Part shown: positions 19,953-29,640 of the stretch, piece by piece
Position numbering within the stretch: the first letter of the stretch is position 1
How the letters are laid out: each line of letters begins with the position of its first letter
DNA from: Streptococcaceae bacterium
GTDB lineage: Bacteria > Bacillota > Bacilli > Lactobacillales > Streptococcaceae
Reading direction: 5' to 3'
NCBI GenBank assembly: GCA_902363395.1
Contig: CABIZZ010000004.1
Location: forward strand, 1-64,000
Length of the DNA: 64,000 bases
The notes under the pieces: model-generated
The model's database searches: none
Seen by the model: only the letters and a program-made list of their open reading frames with translations
Told to the model about the DNA's origin: nothing
Position numbers and translations under genes: made by a program

Positions 19953-21392
19953 TTAATAATCCAATGCATCAGAATGGCCTTTTCCGTTTCCGACAAAGTA
20001 GCCTGTTTTAGCATTGATACTAAACAAATAAGTTCCATCTGGCTTAAAGAGGTTGTAATAACCATTGCCGTTGATAATATTCACGCGTTCCAAGATGTAT
20101 TGATCTCCAACGATATGGCCACGTTCCCGAGCAATCTTCAGAACTTTCTCCAAAATACCAGGGTTAAAGGTCCATGCAGGATTGTTTACATCGTCAAGCG
20201 CTGCTTGGTTATATGGCACCCGGCTCAAGTTTCGTTGAAGTGGCACACCAGTACTTTGAAGACCAAAGCCAGAATAGCCTGGGTTCACTCCGCCTGTCGT
20301 GTTGCCTTCAGTAGCTGGGGCAGGAGTAGGAGCAGGGCTCGTAACCGTTCCTGAAGAAGCTCCGTTTCCACCTGCAGCACTGCCACCACCATCTGTCACG
20401 GGTGCTGGAGTGGCAACTTGTTGCGAGCGTCCTTGAGAAGCTGCATCCTTCAATAAATGGTTCAATTGTGTATTAGATGTCGACACATCTGAAAAGACTG
20501 CATCACTCTTTACCTGCGCCTTGGTATCGATGACCCCATCCTTAATAACTGGGCTGGTAAACTGAGAGTTTACTGTTTGAATAGCAGAAACCTGCTTCAC
20601 CAATTCATCGTATTTACTCTTGGCTGCATCGTATTCTTTGGTATCTTTCAATTTTTCTAAACTGGCTTTTAGTTTTTCCAAATTACCAAAAGAATCATTT
20701 TTCAACTTCGTCTGCGTGTCATCTGTATAGAAGGCCGCATACTGATCGTTAAAATCCTTCAGCAAAGCTTCTGTATTCGCACTCGTTGAGGCAGAAGAAC
20801 TAGACGATTTCTTGCTAGATGAGCTAGTAGAAGAGACGACTGTCGTTTCCCCTTTAGACTGGTTACGGATCCATTGATAAGACAACCAACTAGCTGTAGC
20901 AACTGCTGTCAGAGCTAAAGCTGAAAACAAAATTGGTTTGACCCGGCTTTTTTTCGGTTCTTCAGGAATCTCAATTTCTTCATCCACATATGGTTCTGTT
21001 GGCTCTGGACCAAACTTAATTTTTGCAGGGCGTTCCCCAGGAATTGGATCTGGAATGCGAGTAGATGCACCCTCTTTTTGATCTGCTTCAGCCTTTGTTG
21101 GTTCTTTCACTGGCTCTTCGTTTGGAATTGCCTCCGCGTCTTCCACAGTGGTTGCGGCCTCTGCCTCAGCCAACATTTCCTTTTGCATGACGATGGTATC
21201 AAACTTATGAGCTTCGATTTCCTCACGGTGCTGTTTGATGTATTTATCGAGGACATTATCTGTTTCTTTGACCCCTGCTTCGATTTCTTCAGCTTTGCGG
21301 TTCGCTTGGCCAATCGTCATCTCTTTGGCGTCCTTAAAATCAAGAACTGACTCTGCCTCTTGGCTCAATTGCTGTTTATCTTCTTTTGTCAT
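19953..21392 (-). CDS. mapZ: Mid-cell-anchored protein MapZ (LocZ)
   Basis: Single-pass membrane protein of 479 residues that marks the division site in streptococci and guides FtsZ placement. The acidic cytoplasmic N-terminus contains the conserved region MTIGQANRKAEEIEAGV near residue 25 and DKYIKQHREEIEAHKF. A transmembrane helix sits near 152-175 (PILFSALALTAVATASW), then a Ser-rich linker, a helical extracellular domain, a Gly/Pro/Thr-rich linker and a C-terminal peptidoglycan-binding domain (about 385-479). It overlaps the upstream methyltransferase gene by 4 bp. StkP, which phosphorylates MapZ in pneumococcus, is also in this window. Confidence 0.9.
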   Translation of the reverse strand: MTKEDKQQLSQEAESVLDFKDAKEMTIGQANRKAEEIEAGVKETDNVLDKYIKQHREEIEAHKFDTIVMQKEMLAEAEAATTVEDAEAIPNEEPVKEPTKAEADQKEGASTRIPDPIPGERPAKIKFGPEPTEPYVDEEIEIPEEPKKSRVKPILFSALALTAVATASWLSYQWIRNQSKGETTVVSSTSSSSKKSSSSSASTSANTEALLKDFNDQYAAFYTDDTQTKLKNDSFGNLEKLKASLEKLKDTKEYDAAKSKYDELVKQVSAIQTVNSQFTSPVIKDGVIDTKAQVKSDAVFSDVSTSNTQLNHLLKDAASQGRSQQVATPAPVTDGGGSAAGGNGASSGTVTSPAPTPAPATEGNTTGGVNPGYSGFGLQSTGVPLQRNLSRVPYNQAALDDVNNPAWTFNPGILEKVLKIARERGHIVGDQYILERVNIINGNGYYNLFKPDGTYLFSINAKTGYFVGNGKGHSDALDY

Positions 21393-22561
21393 ATGTTTCC
21401 TTTCTCACTAGTCGCTTGTCGACGTACCCGCTCCCCAAAGAACTGATACAAGTCAACCTTTAAGGTTCCGTTATATAATTTTCGTTTTTTGTCCGCTTGT
21501 CGGCCAAACTTCTTCTCAAAATTTTCATCGCTGGTCAAGATAAATTTGCTCCAAGTCTTCAAGGGCTCAAAGACCTCTCCCATTTCAGCGTACAATTTTG
21601 TCACCCCAGCATCATCAGATAAGCGTTCACCATACGGTGGATTGGAGATAATGACCCCATTGATCTTCTCCGAGCGCAAATCTTGCACCCGCATTTGCTT
21701 AAAGGTGATATCGCTCGCAACTCCCGCTTTTTGAGCATTTTCTTTGGCAATCTCAACCATCCGCGCGTCGATATCAGTTCCCATGATGTCTAGGACAAGG
21801 TCCCGATTGATCTTTTTAGTGGCTTCTGTACGCACTTCTTGGATCAGTCGATCATCAACCCAATTCCACTCTTCAAAAGAGAAGGTTCGTCTCAAACCTG
21901 GCGCTATCTGGCGAGCCATCATCGCCGCTTCGATACAGAAGGTTCCTGATCCACAAGTCGGATCAACCAAGGGCTTATCTGGATACCAATTGGAAAGTTG
22001 AAGAATGGCTGCCGCCATATTTTCCTTAATGGGTGCGCCCCCTTTTTCCGTCCGATAACCACGTTTGAAAAGGCTGCTTCCAGTGGTATCAATTAGAATA
22101 GTCGCTTGGTCCTTCAAAATGGAAACTTCAATTTTAAATTCTGCTCCATTTTCGATCAATGGAACGCCTTCCGGACGAGCATAGTGTTTTTGCAATTTTT
22201 TGACAACTGCCTTTTTCGAAATAGCTTGTACACTCGGTTCGTTATGCAGTTTGGATTTGACACATTTTGCTTTGGAGATGGGGAAACGCGCTCCTAAAGG
22301 GAGGTATTGGTCCCAATCCAAGGCAAAAACTCCTTGAAAGAGTTCTTCAAAGGTGCGGGCGGGAAAGGATCCTACTACGATCTTGATTCGGTCAGCAGCA
22401 CGCAACCAAAGATTGGTTTCGATGATTGCACGAACATCGCCTTTGAAACGGACTCGTCCATTTTCCACTTGGCAATCGTAGCCTAGCTCTCGCAATTCAC
22501 GCCCAACCACTGCTTCTAATCCAGCTGCAGCTGTCGCAATTAATTCAAATTGTTTTTTCAT
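21389..22561 (-). CDS. rlmL: THUMP-domain rRNA (guanine-N2)-methyltransferase, RlmL/YpsC family
   Basis: A 390-residue class I SAM-dependent RNA methyltransferase. The N-terminal THUMP domain (about 45-155) is followed by a Rossmann domain with the SAM site DPTCGSGTFCIEAA near 200 and the catalytic motif NPPYGERL near 310. It resembles the N-terminal half of E. coli RlmL, which methylates G2445 of 23S rRNA. Starts just after the rnpB terminator with a GGGGAA ribosome binding site and overlaps mapZ. Confidence 0.88.
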   Translation of the reverse strand: MKKQFELIATAAAGLEAVVGRELRELGYDCQVENGRVRFKGDVRAIIETNLWLRAADRIKIVVGSFPARTFEELFQGVFALDWDQYLPLGARFPISKAKCVKSKLHNEPSVQAISKKAVVKKLQKHYARPEGVPLIENGAEFKIEVSILKDQATILIDTTGSSLFKRGYRTEKGGAPIKENMAAAILQLSNWYPDKPLVDPTCGSGTFCIEAAMMARQIAPGLRRTFSFEEWNWVDDRLIQEVRTEATKKINRDLVLDIMGTDIDARMVEIAKENAQKAGVASDITFKQMRVQDLRSEKINGVIISNPPYGERLSDDAGVTKLYAEMGEVFEPLKTWSKFILTSDENFEKKFGRQADKKRKLYNGTLKVDLYQFFGERVRRQATSEKGNI

Positions 22562-22580
22562 TTATTCCCCATTGTTTAAA

Positions 22581-22609
22581 AAAGGAGGTTGAGATTTCTC
22601 TCCCCCTCG
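22581..22609 (-). terminator. Probable rnpB terminator
   Basis: Imperfect stem on the minus strand (GAGGGGGAGAG / CTCAACCTC) followed by CTTTTTT, directly after the rnpB 3' end and before the methyltransferase gene. Confidence 0.6.
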
Positions 22610-22611
22610 CC

Positions 22612-22998
22612 ACCTATATGCAATTTTCTATAAGCCATGTTTTGTTCCAGAAATGACTAGGTACCATTTCCTTCGATAATCATCTGTCTACTGTTTCCAG
22701 TCAGAATGCTATGTTCGTTTCCATGCATCCCATGCCCCGACCAAAGTTTGGGTTGCTAGCTTGAGGGGTTTACCGCGTTCCACTTTTTAGGTTTCCCTAA
22801 AAACTACGTCACTGTGGCACTTTCAGAGCTAGTAGAACTTATCCTAAGACTTAGCCCGTTCGCTCGCCGTAACTTGAAGATCAAGTCCCTAGGCTTATGG
22901 ATTCACCTAGCACAAACACTACAGGCATCACAGCCTGTGCTAGCATGGACTTTCCTCATGAGAGAAAGCTCTCACGCGATTATCCAAAAATTGCACGA
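22612..22998 (-). ncRNA. rnpB: RNase P RNA, bacterial type B
   Basis: Catalytic RNA of RNase P, about 387 nt, which matures tRNA 5' ends. The 5' strand GTGCAATTTT (ending near 22987) pairs with AAAATTGCAT near the 3' end to form P1. Conserved parts on the minus strand include GAGGAAAGTCCATGCT, the GGCTGTGATGCCTG region, GGCGAACGGGC, and CGCGGTAAACCCC. It lies 15 bp after gpsB. Its promoter must overlap the gpsB 3' end, or the RNA is processed from a gpsB transcript. Confidence 0.95.
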
Positions 22999-23013
22999 TT
23001 CATCTTTTATGTC

Positions 23014-23358
23014 TTAAAAATCACGATCTACGACTTGTTTCCCAAAGACTTCTTTTTCTAGACGATTTAAGCGTTTCAAAATATCAAAGTTTGTCGTAGT
23101 AGTGACCTGAGGAAACTCATGCTTTGGAGCAGATTCAGGAACTGATGGACTCGGAGTTGCTTGGCTCGTTTTCTTAGCTAATTCTTCACGGAGTCGAGCA
23201 TTTTCTTCTTTCAATTCCTTCACTAAGGCAGCATAGGTTTCATAGTCTTTGATGACATCATCCAAAAACTCATTTACCTCAACTTTACTAAATCCACGAA
23301 CTTCTTTTTTGAAATCTTGATCAAAAATATCTTTCGCAGTAAAAATAATACTTGCCAT
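23014..23358 (-). CDS. gpsB: Cell division regulator GpsB
   Basis: A 114-residue DivIVA-like coiled-coil protein that coordinates septal and peripheral wall synthesis through penicillin-binding proteins. The N-terminal DivIVA-type domain has [11 protein letters not shown] and the [16 protein letters not shown] coiled coil (about 10-70), then a Ser/Pro linker and the C-terminal trimer motif [16 protein letters not shown]. The first ATG (23361) is only 3 nt from GGAG; the second (23358) is better spaced and fits the family start MASIIF. Confidence 0.95.
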   Translation of the reverse strand: MASIIFTAKDIFDQDFKKEVRGFSKVEVNEFLDDVIKDYETYAALVKELKEENARLREELAKKTSQATPSPSVPESAPKHEFPQVTTTTNFDILKRLNRLEKEVFGKQVVDRDF

Positions 23359-23427
23359 CATTCTCTCCGTTCTAGTTAATCATAATCATTATATAAAAAA
23401 TGAGGAGAAAAAATCAAGGTAAATCAC

Positions 23428-23955
23428 TTATTTTTCGTAAATTTTTTCCGCTACTTCATTTAAGTCATCAAAGTTTAATCTTTTGACATGATACTGATCC
23501 ATTTCTAGCATCATTTTGTAAAGATATTTGAGATTTGTTTCGTGTTCTGGATCGTAAAATAAATAAGCACCATCTGTATTTTCTAACAAAAAGGTATTGT
23601 ATTCTTTAAATTGGCCTGGCTGGCTATAAGAGGGATAGGCATACTTGACAAAATCAACCTGTTTAAAGCGACCGAGGAGTTCTTGATTGGCCTCATTCCA
23701 GTTCTCTCCTTGGTTTTCAAACATAAAAATCGTGGCCAGTTGTATCTCGTATTCTTTTTTTAATTCCTGGGCAACCTCTAAGGCCCAAGCTTCAAAACCT
23801 AAATTCCCCATAAAAATCAGCCACTTAACGCCCTCTTCCAAAAAACGGACTAAATCCCTGCGAATCGCCTCTTTAATAATGGGAAGTCTAGGGTCCTTAG
23901 CTGTCAGAATTCCCAATTCAAATGCCTTATAACCTGTAATCAGCAAACTATTCAT
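23428..23955 (-). CDS. YpsA-like protein (DUF1273, SLOG superfamily)
   Basis: A 175-residue cytoplasmic protein with GYKAFELGI at the N-terminus and a Rossmann-like fold of the SLOG/DUF1273 type. Bacillus YpsA affects cell division and genetically interacts with GpsB, encoded next door. The frame is open to 24081, but the ATG at 23955 has a GGGAGGGG ribosome binding site and matches the family start [15 protein letters not shown]. The nucleotide ligand is unknown. Divergent from recU. Confidence 0.88.
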   Translation of the reverse strand: MNSLLITGYKAFELGILTAKDPRLPIIKEAIRRDLVRFLEEGVKWLIFMGNLGFEAWALEVAQELKKEYEIQLATIFMFENQGENWNEANQELLGRFKQVDFVKYAYPSYSQPGQFKEYNTFLLENTDGAYLFYDPEHETNLKYLYKMMLEMDQYHVKRLNFDDLNEVAEKIYEK

Positions 23956-23980
23956 TATTTCCCCTCCCTTCTTCATTTTG

Positions 23981-23989
23981 TGATATAAT
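23981..23989 (+). promoter_or_regulatory. recU-pbp1a promoter (extended -10)
   Basis: TGATATAAT, 32 nt upstream of the recU ATG, with an AAGGAG ribosome binding site at about 24012-24017. Confidence 0.7.
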
Positions 23990-24021
23990 AGAGTGATGTA
24001 ATTGTACCAATAAGGAGAATT

Positions 24022-24615
24022 ATGGTCAACTATCCTCACAAACTTAGCAAGAAATCTTCTTCGCCCATCCAGAGGAAGCAAAGTGTGAACTTTGCCAATC
24101 GGGGGATGACATTTGAAAAAATGATTAATGAGAGCAATCAGTACTACCTTTCTAGAGGGCTAGCGGTTATTCATAAAAAGCCGACACCCATTCAGATTGT
24201 AAAGGTGGACTATCCTCATCGCAGTCGGGCAAAGATCGTAGAAGCTTATTTTCGCCAGGCATCTACCACAGACTATTCTGGTGTTTATAAAGGACACTAC
24301 ATTGATTTTGAAGCAAAAGAGACCCAGCAGAAACAATCCATGCCAATGAAAAACTTTCATCAGCACCAGATTGATCACATGGCTGCGGTCGTCCAACAGG
24401 GAGGAATTTGTTTTGTGCTCTTGCATTTTGCAAAGCTCAATGAGACCTATCTACTGCCCGCTCCTTCCTTAATCGACTTTTACAACATCGATCACGGCAG
24501 TAAATCTATGCCATTGACCTTTATACAGGAAAATGGTTATCGTATCGAGACAGATCGCCTTCCAAGCGTCCCTTATCTCGATATTATCGAACAGAATCTA
24601 CTAGGCGGTAATTAA
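24022..24615 (+). CDS. recU: Holliday junction resolvase RecU
   Basis: A 197-residue homologous-recombination and chromosome-segregation nuclease. It has [11 protein letters not shown] near residue 27, and the active-site segments [10 protein letters not shown] (near 80) and IDFEAKET (near 93), which provide the Asp/Glu/Lys cluster. Its stop codon directly abuts the pbp1a ATG, the usual recU-pbp1a operon of streptococci and bacilli. Confidence 0.96.
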   Translation: MVNYPHKLSKKSSSPIQRKQSVNFANRGMTFEKMINESNQYYLSRGLAVIHKKPTPIQIVKVDYPHRSRAKIVEAYFRQASTTDYSGVYKGHYIDFEAKETQQKQSMPMKNFHQHQIDHMAAVVQQGGICFVLLHFAKLNETYLLPAPSLIDFYNIDHGSKSMPLTFIQENGYRIETDRLPSVPYLDIIEQNLLGGN

Positions 24616-26748
24616 ATGAACAAACAAACAGTTATCCAGTGGTTAAAATATGCAGCGATTGCAGCTATTTCCTTATTTTTCCTTTTACTTATTCTAGGTG
24701 GATTGATATTTGGATACTATGCTTCAAAAGCACCGACTCTTTCTGAGAAAGACCTCATTGCAACGACATCCAGTAAAATTTATGACAATCAAAACAATCT
24801 GATTGCTGACCTGGGGGCTGAAAAACGAATCAACGTAAAAACAAATGAAATCCCAACAGACTTGGTCAATGCGATTGTGGCGATTGAAGACCACCGCTTT
24901 TTCAACCACAGAGGGGTCGACTTTATTCGTATTGGAGGAGCCTTCTTTAGTAACCTCCGAGGAGGTCGCCAAGGGGGATCCACTCTTACACAGCAGTTGA
25001 TCAAACTCACTTACTTCTCTACTTCTTCGTCCGACCAAACCCTATCTCGGAAAATCCAAGAAGCTTGGCTTGCTACTCAATTAGAACAAAAAGCAACCAA
25101 ACAAGAGATTTTGACCTACTACATCAATAAAGTCTATATGTCTAACGGAAACTACGGGATGCAAACAGCTGCTCGTAGCTACTATGCAAAAGACTTGAAG
25201 GACCTTTCTCTTCCACAAGTAGCCCTATTGGCCGGAATGCCTCAGGCACCCAACCAATACGATCCTTATACCAATCCGGAAGCTGCTCTCCAACGCCGAA
25301 ATCTTGTTCTCAAAGAAATGTTGGATATGAAGTCCATTACAAACGAACAGTACGAAAGTGCCGTCAATACACCTGTTACAGATGGCTTGCAAAGTCTAAC
25401 CGGCTCAAGCAACTATCCTGCTTATATGGATAACTACCTCAAAGAAGTCATCCAACAGGTCGAAGAAGAGACAGGCTACAATGTCTTGACAACTGGTATG
25501 GATGTCTACACCAACGTCGATACCGCAGCTCAAAAACGTCTGTGGGATATTTACAACTCTGACGAATATGTCAATTATCCAGATAATGAGTTGCAAGTTG
25601 CTTCTACTATCATTGACGTGACAAACGGAAAAGTCATTGCTCAGTTGGGATCCCGTCATCAATCATCTAATGTATCCTTCGGTACCAACCAAGCTGTCGA
25701 AACGAACCGAGACTGGGGTTCTACAATGAAACCTATCTCAGATTATGCTCCCGCTATCGAATACGAAGAATATAACTCCACTGGAGTAACCATTCCTGAT
25801 ACACCTTACAACTTCCCTGGTACAAATACACAAATTTACAACTGGGATAGACAGTACTATGGCAACATCAGCATGGTCTATGCTCTCCAACAATCCCGTA
25901 ACGTTCCTGCGGTCCGGGCTCTTGAAAAAGTCGGTTTAAAGAATGCTCAGAAATTCTTGAGCAGCATCGGAATCGATTATCCAGAAATGGTGTATGCAAA
26001 TGCCATCTCAAGTAACACCAGTGACTCTAGCAACAAATACGGGGCTAGCAGTGAAAAAATGGCCGCTGCTTATGCAACCTTCGCCAATGGAGGAACCTAT
26101 TACAAACCTCAATATGTGAATCGGGTTGTCTTTAGCGATGGTACAACGAAGAACTTCGAAACCTCTGGAACACGAGTGATGAAAGAAACCACAGCTTACA
26201 TGATGACAGATATGTTGAAATCGGTTATCACAGCTGGTACAGGATACAATGCAAATATTTCTGGTCTTTATCATGCTGGTAAAACAGGTACCTCTAACTA
26301 TGCCGACAATGAATTGAGAAAACTGACAAAAGATTACAGTTACTCAAGCATTGTGACACCGGATGAATTGTTTGTGGGTTACACAACGCAATATTCTATG
26401 GCTGTTTGGACAGGATATACCAATCGCTTGACTCCAGTCCTAGATGATGGAATCAAAGTTGCGACGGATGTCTACAAACAAATGATGCTGTATTTGTATG
26501 AGCAATACGGATCAGGTAGCGTAGACTGGACCCAACCAAGTGGCGTATACCGTAGCGGTTCCTACCTCTATGTCAATAATGGTAAGAATAACTACAATTA
26601 CTACTATTACGAGCCAAGCACCGTCAGTCAAGAAAGTGAAACGACGGAAGAAAGCTCAAGCTCATCTAGCTCTACGAGTACAGAAGAAAACGCAGATCAT
26701 CACTCTGAACCATCTTCAAAAGAAAACGAAGCAGAGCGAGACAACTAA
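24616..26748 (+). CDS. pbp1a: Penicillin-binding protein 1A
   Basis: Class A PBP of 710 residues that polymerises and cross-links peptidoglycan. Short cytoplasmic tail, transmembrane helix about 12-35, glycosyltransferase domain with catalytic E91 in EDHRFF and GGSTLTQQL, and transpeptidase motifs STMK (S369), SRN (427-429) and KTG (556-558). The C-terminus is a Tyr/Asn-rich then Ser/Glu-rich tail from about 655. All catalytic motifs are intact; Thr follows Ser in STMK, so the classic substitution at that position of resistant pneumococcal PBP1a is absent. No spacer after recU. Confidence 0.97.
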   Translation: MNKQTVIQWLKYAAIAAISLFFLLLILGGLIFGYYASKAPTLSEKDLIATTSSKIYDNQNNLIADLGAEKRINVKTNEIPTDLVNAIVAIEDHRFFNHRGVDFIRIGGAFFSNLRGGRQGGSTLTQQLIKLTYFSTSSSDQTLSRKIQEAWLATQLEQKATKQEILTYYINKVYMSNGNYGMQTAARSYYAKDLKDLSLPQVALLAGMPQAPNQYDPYTNPEAALQRRNLVLKEMLDMKSITNEQYESAVNTPVTDGLQSLTGSSNYPAYMDNYLKEVIQQVEEETGYNVLTTGMDVYTNVDTAAQKRLWDIYNSDEYVNYPDNELQVASTIIDVTNGKVIAQLGSRHQSSNVSFGTNQAVETNRDWGSTMKPISDYAPAIEYEEYNSTGVTIPDTPYNFPGTNTQIYNWDRQYYGNISMVYALQQSRNVPAVRALEKVGLKNAQKFLSSIGIDYPEMVYANAISSNTSDSSNKYGASSEKMAAAYATFANGGTYYKPQYVNRVVFSDGTTKNFETSGTRVMKETTAYMMTDMLKSVITAGTGYNANISGLYHAGKTGTSNYADNELRKLTKDYSYSSIVTPDELFVGYTTQYSMAVWTGYTNRLTPVLDDGIKVATDVYKQMMLYLYEQYGSGSVDWTQPSGVYRSGSYLYVNNGKNNYNYYYYEPSTVSQESETTEESSSSSSSTSTEENADHHSEPSSKENEAERDN

Positions 26749-26760
26749 GATCGAACAGAA

Positions 26761-26790
26761 AAACACGATTGTTCATAAACAATCGTGTTT
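26761..26790. terminator. Bidirectional terminator, pbp1a / pepC
   Basis: Perfect 13-bp stem AAACACGATTGTT / AACAATCGTGTTT with loop CATA and a T-run on the plus strand, between convergent genes. Confidence 0.88.
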
Positions 26791-26801
26791 TTTTATATTT
26801 G

Positions 26802-28139
26802 TTACTTAGAAGCCAAGGCCCCCATCGGATCCCATGGAGCGAGGACGATCGGCTCTGCCTCATAAGCAGCCAATTCTTCCGCTGTCAACAGTTCCTTGCG
26901 GACAACGATTTGGTAGGTGTATTCGTCCATCCAGGCATCAGAAGCTACAAAGTAGCCATCTGTTCCGACTTTTTCTCCCCAAGAATTTTCAACCTTCCAT
27001 TTGAGAGAGCGTCCAGCCTCGTCCAGATCCACACCAGTCAAGACCATAGCATGGGTCATGAGACTTTCCGCATAATCCAAACGCCCTGCCTTATCTTGAG
27101 TCAGCTGGATATCCATTCCCGCTTCAAAATCATAGACATCTGTCGCAAGGATTCCAGCTTTCCGGTTGCTAACTTGGCCGACATCCGATCCAAACCAAAC
27201 AGTTTCCCCAGCTTTCATTTGGGCAATGGCCAATTCTTTCAAGCGCTCCATTGGAACGTTGAGGTAGCGGACTTCACGGCTACCGACCACATTCCCCAGC
27301 ATCTCAACTGTGTAGGACTGGCCATAAGGCTTGTCTGCCGTAGGCGCATTGATAACAGAAACGTAGTCCTCCAACTGAAGATCCACATATTTTTTGTAAA
27401 AGCTTTGAGGTGTCAAGCCAGACTCTGTGTGGAAGTTATTGTCCTTATCACGATAAGAGAAACTAAATGTACGAGGGGGCAAGCCCAGTGACATAGCTAA
27501 GAAATTAAAGATTTCTTGGAGGAGCTCTTCTTTCTTGCTTTGAACCGTTGCTTGATCTGCTCCACTCGTAAGCAATTCGCGCAGGATCTGCGCATCTTGA
27601 CGCAACAATTTGTTTAAGTAGGTATTGAGCTCCCGGCTATTGCTAGATGAGATAGATTCTGGATAGACAGACTTGGGTACGACCCCATATTTTTCAAAAA
27701 GGGAAACGACCATATCCCATTGACCACCATCTTGTTGAGGGGTTTGAAGGAGGAAGGCCACCTTGCGGCTGGCCAAATCCTGGCCCGCTGTCGAAATGAT
27801 TTGTTCCAAGAACCAGTTGGATTTTTCGTACTTGTCCCAGAAGAAGGTATGAGCTTGAGACAACTCAAAATCCTCTAATTGGAAGCTGGCAATCATTTTA
27901 TGACGGAAGGTATTCAGAGCCGCAAACATCCAGCAACGACCAGAAGCTTTCTGGTCCGTCACCTTATCCTTGGTCAAATCAAGAGAAAAGACGGGTGTAT
28001 TTTCAACTGCACTTTTGCGTGTCTCTAAAGCTGCATGAATCCCATTGTGGGTGATGGCATTTTCAAGAGCCGCAAATTTCACATTTGCTTGGTAATTCGC
28101 ATAGAGTTGATCTGTAAATTCTTGTGTTAATTCTGACAT
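26802..28139 (-). CDS. pepC: Aminopeptidase C (bleomycin hydrolase family)
   Basis: Cytoplasmic cysteine aminopeptidase of 445 residues, papain-like C1 family, hexameric in relatives. Catalytic Cys is C69 in SGRCWMF, the His is in THAMVLTGV, and the Asn in VENSWG. The ATG at 28139 follows AAAGGAGAATCTT and gives the normal family length; the open frame upstream to 28169 has no ribosome binding site. Monocistronic by the signals seen. Confidence 0.96.
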   Translation of the reverse strand: MSELTQEFTDQLYANYQANVKFAALENAITHNGIHAALETRKSAVENTPVFSLDLTKDKVTDQKASGRCWMFAALNTFRHKMIASFQLEDFELSQAHTFFWDKYEKSNWFLEQIISTAGQDLASRKVAFLLQTPQQDGGQWDMVVSLFEKYGVVPKSVYPESISSSNSRELNTYLNKLLRQDAQILRELLTSGADQATVQSKKEELLQEIFNFLAMSLGLPPRTFSFSYRDKDNNFHTESGLTPQSFYKKYVDLQLEDYVSVINAPTADKPYGQSYTVEMLGNVVGSREVRYLNVPMERLKELAIAQMKAGETVWFGSDVGQVSNRKAGILATDVYDFEAGMDIQLTQDKAGRLDYAESLMTHAMVLTGVDLDEAGRSLKWKVENSWGEKVGTDGYFVASDAWMDEYTYQIVVRKELLTAEELAAYEAEPIVLAPWDPMGALASK

Positions 28140-28167
28140 AAGATTCTCCTTTGTAAAGCTACTTACC

Positions 28168-28195
28168 ATTATAGACCATTGGCTAAAATCTTCAA
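28168..28195 (-). promoter_or_regulatory. pepC promoter
   Basis: Minus strand: -35 TTGAAG (28190-28195), 16-bp spacer, -10 TATAAT (28168-28173), about 29 nt before the ATG. Confidence 0.7.
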
Positions 28196-28207
28196 GTAAA
28201 AATTGTT

Positions 28208-28759
28208 TTAAAGGTCAGAAGAATGGATAGTGTAGATTATTTGATCTCCAACATAGCCTTTTCTGGCAACAGCATTTGGGAGAGTAGCTAGATATTGCAT
28301 CCCAGCTTTTTCCATAACACTTCCCGAAGCAGGGTTCAAACTGACATACTTGGCCTGAACTTCCTTGAATCCCACCTCTATCAACAAAAAGTGTAAAACA
28401 GCCTGGAGGGCTTCTGTCATCAGACCTTGACCCCAAAACTTCTTCCCTAGAATATAGCCGACTTCACACAGTTCTTTTTGCGAATCCTGAGAAACGACAC
28501 TGATATCACCTATCACCTGTACGGGATCATCTTTCTTGCAAATCGCCCATTTGTAGGTGTTTTCCTCTTGGTAATGAAGGAGCCATCTTTCGATCGAAGC
28601 TTGAGTAACTTGAGGATTTGGATGGGGATCCCAAGTCACATATTTAAGATTATCTGTATCAGACGCCCAATTTTCAAACATTGCCTTTGCATCCTCTACA
28701 ACAAAGCGTCTTAATAATAAACGCTTAGTCTCCAATTCAACAGTACCCAATTTTCTCAT
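28208..28759 (-). CDS. GNAT family N-acetyltransferase (RimJ/RimL type)
   Basis: A 183-residue GNAT acetyltransferase. The N-terminal segment ETKRLLLRRFVVEDA is the usual RimJ/RimL-like start. The acetyl-CoA binding region GYILGKKFWGQGLMTEAL is near residue 105, and NPASGSVMEKAGM near 143. It could acetylate a ribosomal protein N-terminus or a small molecule; the sequence does not say which. GGAGGAAAG precedes the ATG. Confidence 0.88.
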   Translation of the reverse strand: MRKLGTVELETKRLLLRRFVVEDAKAMFENWASDTDNLKYVTWDPHPNPQVTQASIERWLLHYQEENTYKWAICKKDDPVQVIGDISVVSQDSQKELCEVGYILGKKFWGQGLMTEALQAVLHFLLIEVGFKEVQAKYVSLNPASGSVMEKAGMQYLATLPNAVARKGYVGDQIIYTIHSSDL

Positions 28760-28815
28760 CTACTTTCCTCCTATTCTGTTTAAAAAAAGTTGGCTCAACC
28801 GACTTTTCTTTCCTA

Positions 28816-29640
28816 TCAACGCCAGAAGGTATCAAATACCGTAATCGGTAGATGACGTTTGTGTTGGCCTTTGTGCCACCAGTTTTCAATAGTTGCTTGA
28901 GCTTCTGGGCTAACTGATTTCCCTTCTAGGTAGTCATCAATTTCTGCATAGGTCACCCCAAGAGCTACTTCGTCAGCGATACCTGGCTTCTCCTCTTCCA
29001 AATCTGCAATCGGTACCTTCTCATACAAGGCTGGATCAGCTCCCAGTTCCTGAAGCAACTGCTTGCCTTGGCGCTTGTTAAGGCGGTAGAGAGGCAGAAT
29101 ATCGGCTCCACCGTCTCCAAACTTGGTAAAGAATCCAGTGATGTTTTCGGCTGCATGGTCTGTCCCAATGACGGCTCCACTATAGGCACCCGCTAAAGCA
29201 TACTGAGCAATCATCCGGCTCCGTGCCTTGATATTGCCCTTGTTAAAGTCTGAGACATCCGTTCCTGTCGCTTCGACAGCACGCTCCATGGCATCGACCG
29301 ATTCCTTGATGTTCACGACTAGGCTGACGTCTGGCTGGATGAAGGCCAAGGCCTTTTGGGCATCTGCTTCATCCGCTTGGACACCGTAGGGCAAGCGGAC
29401 AGCAACAAACTGATAACTAGCATCTCCAGTCTCTGCCCGCATTTCCTCCATGGCTAATTGAGCCAAGCGACCTGCTAGGGTCGAGTCCTGACCTCCTGAA
29501 ATTCCTAAGACAAAGGTCTTTAGAAAAGGATGTTTTTGCAAGTAGTCCTTCAAAAAATCAATCGACCGGCGAATCTCTTCTTGAGGATCAATGACCGGCT
29601 TAACCCCTAATTGGGCAATAATGTTTTCTTGTAGGCTCAT
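28816..29640 (-). CDS. nadE: NH3-dependent NAD+ synthetase
   Basis: A 274-residue enzyme that converts nicotinic acid adenine dinucleotide to NAD using ammonia and ATP. ATP pyrophosphatase loop GISGGQDS (about 46-53) and GTDHAAEN near 159 are present. No glutaminase domain, so it is the ammonia-dependent form. Overlaps pncB by 4 bp: the two enzymes work in the same nicotinate salvage route. Confidence 0.97.
   Translation of the reverse strand: MSLQENIIAQLGVKPVIDPQEEIRRSIDFLKDYLQKHPFLKTFVLGISGGQDSTLAGRLAQLAMEEMRAETGDASYQFVAVRLPYGVQADEADAQKALAFIQPDVSLVVNIKESVDAMERAVEATGTDVSDFNKGNIKARSRMIAQYALAGAYSGAVIGTDHAAENITGFFTKFGDGGADILPLYRLNKRQGKQLLQELGADPALYEKVPIADLEEEKPGIADEVALGVTYAEIDDYLEGKSVSPEAQATIENWWHKGQHKRHLPITVFDTFWR

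Noticed and set aside
22814..23017. 67-residue open frame across rnpB
   Set aside because: Lies antisense within RNase P RNA; the RNA's conserved blocks explain the sequence.
26769..27491. 240-residue open frame on the plus strand
   Set aside because: Antisense to pepC, which has full catalytic motifs, promoter and terminator. The product has no recognisable family features and begins inside a terminator hairpin.
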